Source of the DNA: Chloroflexota bacterium
Lineage (GTDB): Bacteria > Chloroflexota > UBA6077 > CF-72
DNA length: 10,475 bases
Assembly: GCA_019247135.1 (NCBI GenBank)
Contig: JAFAPL010001132.1
Span: forward strand, 1-10,475
Reading direction: 5' to 3'
The position numbers were made by a program, and so were the translations under genes. Below the pieces are notes generated by a model that did no database searches, was not told the DNA's origin, and was given only the letters and a program-made list of their open reading frames with translations. Shown piece after piece: positions 5,530 through 10,475 of this stretch; position 1 is the stretch's first letter; each line of letters opens with the position of its first letter.

Positions 5530-7065
5530 GTGGCGGCTGGGCTCGACAACCCGCCGTTCTCGACCGCGTGGCAGGTCGGGAACGGGAGGCGAGGGTATTT
5601 GATTCAGAATGCCCTCGTCCTGCTGAGCACGTTGATCGTCGCGCGTCTGGTGCTGTCGATCGACTACGCCGCCGTATACGCGCTTGTGTTGCTGCTGGCA
5701 TTTCTCGCGTTCGTAGCTCAGCCGCGTTACGGCCTGTACGCGCTGTTTGGTGTATGCCTGCTTTTCGAAGGCGCGTTCAGCTCAGAAGATGTGTTTCAGG
5801 CTCCGAGCTTCTTTCTGACGGCTTCGCCACAAACGACGCTGCATCTCAGTGGTGTGGTCCTGACGCCCATCGAGCTGTTCGTGGTTCTGGTGGCGGCTGC
5901 CTGGTTGGCGCGAGGCGCTATGGAAAGGCGGTTCGACTTTCGCGCGGGCGAACTGGGTGCGCCTGCTCTGTTTCTGTCCATCGGTCTCGGGTGGGGGATC
6001 CTCCGCGGCCTGATGACGAATGCGAATGTGAATCTGATCTTCTGGGAATCGCGTTTTCTGGTCGCGATGATCATCTGCTATATCCTGGCTGCGAACCTGA
6101 TTCGAAAGCGGGGCCATGTACAGTCGCTGTTGAGCCTGATCCTGGTCGTCGTGGGGTTCGCCGGAATCGAGGGTATCTGGCGCAAGGTTGCGCTCGTCGA
6201 TGCTGGCAAACTCGGAACCGTACCGGAGTTCTGGTACGCACATGACGATGTGGTGATGTGGGGCTTGTTGCTGCTTCTGGTCTTTGGCGTTTTCGCGTTC
6301 GGAGGCCCGCGCTGGCAGCGCGTGGTTGGTCCTGTTCTGGCGCTCGCCACTGCAGTTACGATGCTCATAAGTGAGCGGCGGGCGGGCTACGTCGCCGTGA
6401 TAATCGCATTTGTCGCGTTCTCCATCATCTTGTTCAGGGCCAAGCGAAAGAGTTTCTGGCGCATGGCTGTGCCGGTGATCATCGCGGGCGCAGTGTATAT
6501 GCCAATCTTCTGGAACAACACCGGCATGTTGGGTCAGCCCGCGCGAGCCGTTCGGTCGATCAGCGACCCCGACCCACGTGATGCGTCGTCGAATGCGTGG
6601 CGCGACATGGAAGCGATCAACGTGCGCGCGACCATTCAATCGAATCCCTTGCTCGGGATTGGTTTTGGCAACCGCTTCCTGCAGGTGGTCACGGTGCCGG
6701 ACATCTCGTTCTTTCCATTCTGGGACCTCGAGGCGCACCACGACGTGTTGTGGGTGTGGATGAAAACTGGTGCACTTGGCTTCATCGCCTTTTTCGGATT
6801 TGTGCTCGCAGGCGTGATGCGTGGAGCCTGGATGGCCAAGCATCTCAAGGATCCGAACTTCAGAGTGTTTGCCATGCTGACGGTGTGTGCTGTCGTGATG
6901 TCGATGGTGTTTTCGTATGTCGATCTTGGGCTGGTGGGAAACCGCGTCCCGATGGTGCTCGGAATTATGCTTGGAGCCTTGAGCGTCCTGCCGCGCATCG
7001 AAAAGGAGCAAAGTACGCAGACTGAACTGATGCCAACTCAAGCAATTGGCACGAGGAGCTGGTGA
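5530..7065 (+). CDS. O-antigen polymerase/ligase-like integral membrane protein (Wzy/WaaL family)
   Basis: Members join lipid-linked oligosaccharide units into a polymer, or ligate the glycan to an acceptor, on the outer side of the membrane. From the GTG at 5530 the product has 511 residues and roughly a dozen hydrophobic helices. Family landmarks are ISERRAGYVAV (about 280-290), in the position of the usual S/R-R-G helix start, and a large external loop before the late helices. That loop contains NPLLGIGFGN (about 372-381) and EAHHDVLWVWMKTGALGFIAFFGFVL (about 402-426), which corresponds to the WaaL/Wzy H-N/D-x-x-L...G motif, with His403-His404. Its neighbours, Wzz and a kinase-like ATPase, favour polymerase over ligase, but sequence alone does not separate the two. 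The stop overlaps the next start by four bases (GTGA at 7062-7065). Confidence 0.88.
   Translation: MAAGLDNPPFSTAWQVGNGRRGYLIQNALVLLSTLIVARLVLSIDYAAVYALVLLLAFLAFVAQPRYGLYALFGVCLLFEGAFSSEDVFQAPSFFLTASPQTTLHLSGVVLTPIELFVVLVAAAWLARGAMERRFDFRAGELGAPALFLSIGLGWGILRGLMTNANVNLIFWESRFLVAMIICYILAANLIRKRGHVQSLLSLILVVVGFAGIEGIWRKVALVDAGKLGTVPEFWYAHDDVVMWGLLLLLVFGVFAFGGPRWQRVVGPVLALATAVTMLISERRAGYVAVIIAFVAFSIILFRAKRKSFWRMAVPVIIAGAVYMPIFWNNTGMLGQPARAVRSISDPDPRDASSNAWRDMEAINVRATIQSNPLLGIGFGNRFLQVVTVPDISFFPFWDLEAHHDVLWVWMKTGALGFIAFFGFVLAGVMRGAWMAKHLKDPNFRVFAMLTVCAVVMSMVFSYVDLGLVGNRVPMVLGIMLGALSVLPRIEKEQSTQTELMPTQAIGTRSW
7053..7058 (+). promoter_or_regulatory. Ribosome binding site of the GT2 gene
   Basis: GAGGAG lies within the last codons of the polymerase gene, 3 nt before the GTG at 7062. 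The spacing is short, but the conserved VSIVVPTYNR begins only three codons later, so no downstream start is possible. Confidence 0.55.
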
Positions 7066-8066
7066 TCCACGTCAGCATCGTCGTCCCAACCTACAACCGG
7101 CGCGAAAGTCTCCACCGCCTCTTGACCGCGCTTGCAGAGCAGACCTATCCGACCAACGCATTCGAGGTTATTGTGATCGATGACGGCTCGACGGATGGCA
7201 CGCGCGACCTCCTGAAGAGCGTGCGCGTGCCGTATAGCCTGGGTTCGTTCGAGCAAGAACACCACGGGCCTGCCGAGGCGCGCAATTTCGGCGCCAGCCG
7301 GGCCGCGGGCGATCTGGTGTTGTTTCTGGATGACGACGTCGTGCCGTGCCGTGAGCTGATCTCAGTTCACGTTGCGACGCATACTGCTCACGGGCCGCTC
7401 GCGGTCGTCATCGGCCCTATGTCAGCACCCACTGATTGGCAGCGGTCCGCGTGGGTGCGTTGGGAAGAGGAAAAGCTGGAGTGGCAGTACGAAGCGATGC
7501 GGGCGGGAGTGTGGCGTGCGACGGAGCGCCAGTTCTACACGGCGAACAGCTCGCTCAGCCGCGATCTGTTCGCGCGCGCCGGAGGCTTCGACTCGACGTT
7601 CAAGCGAGCCGAGGACGTGGAGCTGGGTTACCGTTTGCGCAACGTGGGTGCACAGTTCGTGTTCACGCCTGAAGCCGACGTTCTTCACTACGCCTCACGC
7701 ACCTTCGCAGCATGGTGCCGCACGCCATATCAATATGGACGGTATGACGTGATTATGACGCGCGACAGAGGTCACGAGGCGCTGTCACGCGCGTTGCAGG
7801 AATTCCAGGCGCGCCACCCGCTGAACCGTGCACTTTCACGGCTCACGGTTGGTCGTCCCACGCTGCTGAAGCCTACGCTGTGGATTCTGCGCGCGGCAGT
7901 TCTGGGTGGCGATCTCGTCCACTCCGCCCGTCTTACGAGCAGCGCTTTGAGCGCGATATTCAATCTGCTCTACTGGCAGGGAGTCTGCGACGAGCTCGGC
8001 GGACGCAGCGTACTCGGCCCATCGATCGCGGCCGGCAACCTGGTCCCGACAAATAGTTCCGCGTAG
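7062..8066 (+). CDS. GT2-family glycosyltransferase (GT-A fold)
   Basis: Likely an inverting, metal-dependent enzyme adding a sugar to the growing repeat unit on the cytoplasmic side. The 334-residue product starts from GTG and goes at once into VSIVVPTYNR (4-13). It then shows the donor-binding VIVIDDGSTDGT (Asp40, Asp41, Asp45), GPAEARNFGASRAAGD (69-84), the metal-binding FLDDDV (Asp90-Asp92), a substrate loop with YTANSSLSRDLFARAGGFD (159-177) and the catalytic-base region KRAEDVELGYRL (Glu184, Asp185). The C-terminal 120 residues are amphipathic with moderately hydrophobic stretches near 270-305. They may lie on the membrane, but I see no clear transmembrane helix. It is translationally coupled to the polymerase gene and is the last gene before a 91-bp gap. 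Donor and acceptor sugars are unknown. Confidence 0.93.
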   Translation: MIHVSIVVPTYNRRESLHRLLTALAEQTYPTNAFEVIVIDDGSTDGTRDLLKSVRVPYSLGSFEQEHHGPAEARNFGASRAAGDLVLFLDDDVVPCRELISVHVATHTAHGPLAVVIGPMSAPTDWQRSAWVRWEEEKLEWQYEAMRAGVWRATERQFYTANSSLSRDLFARAGGFDSTFKRAEDVELGYRLRNVGAQFVFTPEADVLHYASRTFAAWCRTPYQYGRYDVIMTRDRGHEALSRALQEFQARHPLNRALSRLTVGRPTLLKPTLWILRAAVLGGDLVHSARLTSSALSAIFNLLYWQGVCDELGGRSVLGPSIAAGNLVPTNSSA

Positions 8067-8157
8067 CACACGCGGTCGCTTCGAGCTCCACCGGGACTCA
8101 ACCGCCGTCCAACGACGACTTGCGCGCACTTTTCCTATACCTGTGTCTGGAGTACGT
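8067..8157 (+). other. Gap between the GT2 and GT39-like genes
   Basis: A 91-bp stretch, the widest gap in the window. A TATAC at 8136-8140 resembles a -10 element but has no matching -35 at usual spacing. No hairpin plus T-run terminator is visible. The downstream genes may be read through from upstream or from an unrecognised promoter here. Confidence 0.4.
8149..8152 (+). promoter_or_regulatory. Ribosome binding site setting the GT39-like gene start
   Basis: GGAG lies 5 nt before the ATG at 8158. A GTG at 8143 in the same frame would place this site inside the gene, so the ATG is preferred. Confidence 0.6.
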
Positions 8158-9459
8158 ATGACCATTGCACTCGCGCCATCTGCCACGTCGACGCCAAATG
8201 CGTCTGTGAGTTGGGCGCGGTCGTACCTGATCGTTGGCCTCGTGGCTCTGGCGGCTGGGCTGGCCGTTATCTTCTACGCATTCAGGGCACAAGGGCTTGT
8301 AAACAGTGAATACGATCCGTACGCGTTCGGAGCAATGGGCAGCAGTATTGCGCACGGTGATGGGCTGGCGCCATTCGGGAGCCTGATACAACGCCGCGCC
8401 CCACTGTACCCGCTCATGATTGGCGCTCTCTATCGTGCGTTCGGTGAGCAACCGCTCGCCGTGCAACTTGCCCAGTGCCTGCTTCTGGCAGGGACGACCA
8501 TCCTGGTCTTCGACATCGGCCGTCGCGTGTTCAATCAGCGGACCGGAGTGGTCGCGGCTCTGGTGTGCGCATTCAATCCAATGTTGCTGCGCTACGTGGC
8601 CGATCTCCAGCTCGAGACGTTGCTGACGTTTCTGTTCACGCTGACAATCTGGTGCACGGTCCGTTTCTGCGAGCGACCCACCGTTTTCGGGGGAGTGGCA
8701 ATCGGAGTCGCCGCGGGCCTCGCGTCGCTTACCAAGTCGGTGGCGTTTCCGTATCCGTTTTTGTTCGCTGCGGGCCTGCTTCTCGTGGCGTTGCTCGGAC
8801 GTCGCCGTTCGAGGCCCAGCGTGCCGTGGGCCGGCCTGGCGGCAATGTTCTTCGCGTTGTTCCTGGTCATATCGCCATGGACGATTCGGAACTATTTCGC
8901 AACCGGCGGCCACTTTGTCCTGCTCTCGTCCGGCGCCAGCGACGCGTTCTTGCGCGGTTACATCTTCACCAAGCCCGAGTACGCGACTCTTCGCCTGCCA
9001 CCGTATACGTACGCCGAGAACGAAAGCAACCAGCTCTTCGAGAGCTTGAGCAGCGCGGCCGGGACGGTCTGGCAGCGGGATGACTACGAGACCGACCAGA
9101 TCCTGAACCGCGCCGCGGTTCAACAGCTGGTCGCGGATCCCGGCGCATTCGTGCGCAAGTTCGGGGTAGGCCTGTTCACGTTCTGGTACGAGATGACCAG
9201 TCTGACAAATTCGATTATTGCAGGTGGTCTGGCGCTCGTCAGTTGGGTGCTGGCGATTATCGGCCTGCGACGGTCCCTGCGTGAGGAACGGCCCGCATGG
9301 CTGCTGATCCTGCCAGCGATCTACCTGAACGTCTTTCTGGCGGCGCTGCTTGCGCTCGGACGGTACTCGGTGCCAATTCTGCCCGGACTGTTGATCGTGT
9401 CGGCATTCGGCATTGACACCCTGTTGAACTCGGCTAGCAGGCGGCTCGCACGTGGCTGA
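8158..9459 (+). CDS. GT39/ArnT-like (GT-C fold) integral membrane glycosyltransferase
   Basis: Enzymes of this superfamily move a sugar from a polyprenyl-phosphate carrier to an acceptor on the outer face of the membrane. The 433-residue product has a first helix at about 22-42, followed by an external loop with SEYDPYAFGAMG, where Asp53 is the likely catalytic or metal-binding Asp of the family. RRAPLYPLMIGALYRAFG (79-96) is the conserved proline-containing loop and start of the next helix. The rest alternates hydrophobic helices with family-like stretches: FNPMLLRYVADLQLETLLTFLFTL (139-162), LASLTKSVAF (188-197), ISPWTIRNYFATGGHFVLLS (238-257), and near the end GRYSVPILPGLLIVSAFG (401-418). 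The gene overlaps the following HAD gene by 8 bp. It could be a protein O-glycosyltransferase, a lipid-modifying enzyme or a polysaccharide side-branch enzyme; the sequence does not decide. Confidence 0.87.
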   Translation: MTIALAPSATSTPNASVSWARSYLIVGLVALAAGLAVIFYAFRAQGLVNSEYDPYAFGAMGSSIAHGDGLAPFGSLIQRRAPLYPLMIGALYRAFGEQPLAVQLAQCLLLAGTTILVFDIGRRVFNQRTGVVAALVCAFNPMLLRYVADLQLETLLTFLFTLTIWCTVRFCERPTVFGGVAIGVAAGLASLTKSVAFPYPFLFAAGLLLVALLGRRRSRPSVPWAGLAAMFFALFLVISPWTIRNYFATGGHFVLLSSGASDAFLRGYIFTKPEYATLRLPPYTYAENESNQLFESLSSAAGTVWQRDDYETDQILNRAAVQQLVADPGAFVRKFGVGLFTFWYEMTSLTNSIIAGGLALVSWVLAIIGLRRSLREERPAWLLILPAIYLNVFLAALLALGRYSVPILPGLLIVSAFGIDTLLNSASRRLARG

Positions 9460-10174
9460 CGCAGCGCTCGAATACGGGGCGCTCAGGGCAATCGTGTTCG
9501 ACCTGGATGGGACGCTGTACCGTCAGCAGTCACTACGGCGCACTATGGCGCTGAGGCTGTTGACGGCGCACATCGCGCGGCCGCGACTCGGTTTCCGCAC
9601 CGCGCGCGTGTTGGCGGCGTACCGTCAGGCGCAGGAGCATTTGCGCGGGTGCCAGTCGGCGTCCTCGTACTTCTTCGACCTTGCGGCTTTGCAGCTCGAG
9701 CTGGCGTGTGCGAAGTCCGGAGCGACTCCGGAGTTCGTCCTGAAGTGTGTCTCGCGCTGGATGGACGAGGAGCCACTGCCATTCCTCGCGGCGCGAATTC
9801 AACCTGGGCTGGTTGACTTCTTGCGCGACGCTCGGGCATGTGGGCTGAAGCTGGCGGTCCTGTCCGACTATCCGCCGGAGGCGAAACTGCGAGCACTGGG
9901 CCTCGAGGCGTCGTTCGATCTCGTTCTCTCGGCGCAGGCACCGAGCGTCGGCGTCTTCAAGCCACACCCGCGCGGGATTCAGATTGCCATGCAACTGCTG
10001 AGTGTTACGCCAGAGGAATGCATCTATGTCGGCGACCGGGCCGACGTGGATGGGGCTGCCGCCGAGGCGGCTGGAGTACGAGCCTACATTCTGGGACCAG
10101 GGCAAAGCTTCAAGGACCTCCACCGTCTCGTCGTGGGCGCGGGTATGGCTCAACTGCTCCTCGACCCTGCGTGA
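9452..10174 (+). CDS. HAD-superfamily hydrolase (phosphatase-like)
   Basis: HAD phosphatases remove phosphate from small molecules by way of an aspartyl-phosphate. The 240-residue product has all four motifs: motif I FDLDGTLY with nucleophile Asp17 and acid/base Asp19; motif II LAVLSDYP with Ser138; motif III Lys170 in VGVFKPHP; and motif IV YVGDRADVDGAAAEAAG with Asp195 and a second Asp at 198 or 200. An inserted helical cap lies between motifs I and II (about 25-115), as in subfamily I (phosphoglycolate phosphatase/haloacid dehalogenase-like). The GTG start falls inside the end of the GT39-like gene, 8 bp overlap, with no strong ribosome site, so it depends on translation of that gene. Between two GT-C genes it might handle a sugar phosphate or polyprenyl-phosphate-linked intermediate, but HAD substrates cannot be read from sequence. 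Confidence 0.9.
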   Translation: MADAALEYGALRAIVFDLDGTLYRQQSLRRTMALRLLTAHIARPRLGFRTARVLAAYRQAQEHLRGCQSASSYFFDLAALQLELACAKSGATPEFVLKCVSRWMDEEPLPFLAARIQPGLVDFLRDARACGLKLAVLSDYPPEAKLRALGLEASFDLVLSAQAPSVGVFKPHPRGIQIAMQLLSVTPEECIYVGDRADVDGAAAEAAGVRAYILGPGQSFKDLHRLVVGAGMAQLLLDPA

Positions 10175-10197
10175 GACCGACGCTGAGATCTTCTGAA

Positions 10198-10475
10198 ATG
10201 GCAACTCTGCTTCCGCGCGCGAAGGCTTTGTCGCCGCGCCCGTCGGGTGCGGAGGTGGGGCGTGTCACGCAAGTGCTGACCGACCGAGTCGCGCGGTGCG
10301 GCGCATTGGCGTGCGGGCTTGCATTACTCGCGGTCGCTGTCGTCGTCAACAGTCGGGCCACACTGACACGCGGCGAAGACTTCGACAGCCTGTACGTCAT
10401 CGCCCGATCGGTCTTGATCGGCTTCGACGTGTATACCGCTCCGGATCTCACGACCGTCTTTGGCAGTATGAAGGG
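10198..10475 (+). CDS. Probable GT87-like (DUF2029) membrane glycosyltransferase, 3' end missing
   Basis: The frame opens with ATG at 10198, 23 bp after the HAD stop, and stays open for 92 codons to the right edge. The start is MATLLPRAKALSPRPSG, a basic cytoplasmic stretch, followed by a hydrophobic helix at about 35-51 (GALACGLALLAVAVVV). An external segment, RGEDFDSLYVIARSVLIGFDVYTAPDL (58-84), resembles the start of GT87 polyprenyl-phosphate-mannose-dependent enzymes, where an Asp-containing DF.xxY..A..LL.G.D.Y pattern follows the first helix. The ribosome site is weak (GAGA at 10185-10188). That it is a real gene is likely; the family call rests on a short segment, and another GT-C family (such as GT39 or GT83) is possible. 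Confidence 0.68.
   Translation, partial: MATLLPRAKALSPRPSGAEVGRVTQVLTDRVARCGALACGLALLAVAVVVNSRATLTRGEDFDSLYVIARSVLIGFDVYTAPDLTTVFGSMK

Noticed and set aside
5782..7041. Long reverse-strand open frame of 419 codons opposite the polymerase gene
   Set aside because: It lies wholly antisense to a well-supported membrane protein, its product is His/Arg/Gln/Asp-rich with no domain, and it has no neighbouring genes on that strand. It is an effect of GC-rich codon use.
8120..8141. Possible promoter (TTGCGC and CTATAC) ahead of the GT39-like gene
   Set aside because: The elements are about 9 nt apart, far from the usual 16-18, and no better -35 exists at the right distance.
8098..9123. Reverse-strand open frame of 341 codons opposite the GT39-like gene
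   Set aside because: Antisense shadow with highly charged, low-complexity translation and no recognisable motif; the + strand frame carries clear GT-C motifs.

Overview
The window is a dense, GC-rich, bacterial gene cluster for assembling a cell-surface polysaccharide. Ten protein genes all read on the + strand, with very short gaps or overlapping stop/start codons. GTG starts occur alongside ATG. The mix of a proline-punctuated HlyD-type adaptor, a split Wzz/tyrosine-kinase-like pair, a PMT/ArnT-like GT-C enzyme and a second GT-C (GT87-like) gene fits a Chloroflexota-type or other high-GC soil bacterium. This taxonomic reading is an impression from gene style, not something the sequence proves.

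Layout. Positions 1-1698 hold the 3' part of a periplasmic adaptor (HlyD/MacA-like) whose membrane anchor lies upstream of the window. Positions 1742-2284 encode a J-domain protein with a C-terminal membrane anchor. After a 70-bp gap comes the polysaccharide block: a GT4 glycosyltransferase (2355-3482), a Wzz-like chain-length protein (3479-4570), a BY-kinase-like P-loop ATPase (4567-5346), a 48-residue two-helix membrane protein (5370-5516), a Wzy/WaaL-like polymerase or ligase (5530-7065) and a GT2 glycosyltransferase (7062-8066). After a 91-bp gap come a GT39/ArnT-like integral membrane glycosyltransferase (8158-9459), a HAD-family hydrolase (9452-10174) and the first 92 codons of a probable GT87-like membrane glycosyltransferase that runs off the right edge (10198 on).

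How they may work together. The GT4 and GT2 enzymes would add sugars to a lipid-linked repeat unit on the cytoplasmic face. The Wzy/WaaL-like protein would polymerise or ligate the units outside. Wzz and the P-loop ATPase would set chain length. The GT-C enzymes would add sugars from polyprenyl-phosphate donors on the outer face. No initiating phosphoglycosyltransferase and no Wzx flippase are visible, so the pathway is incomplete here. The sugar composition cannot be read from the sequence.

No RNA gene, mobile element, CRISPR array or convincing terminator was seen. I do not see a clearly new system. The points most worth a second look are the degenerate BY-kinase, the 48-residue membrane protein beside it, the membrane-anchored J-domain protein at the head of the cluster, and the regular 33-residue repeats in the adaptor.
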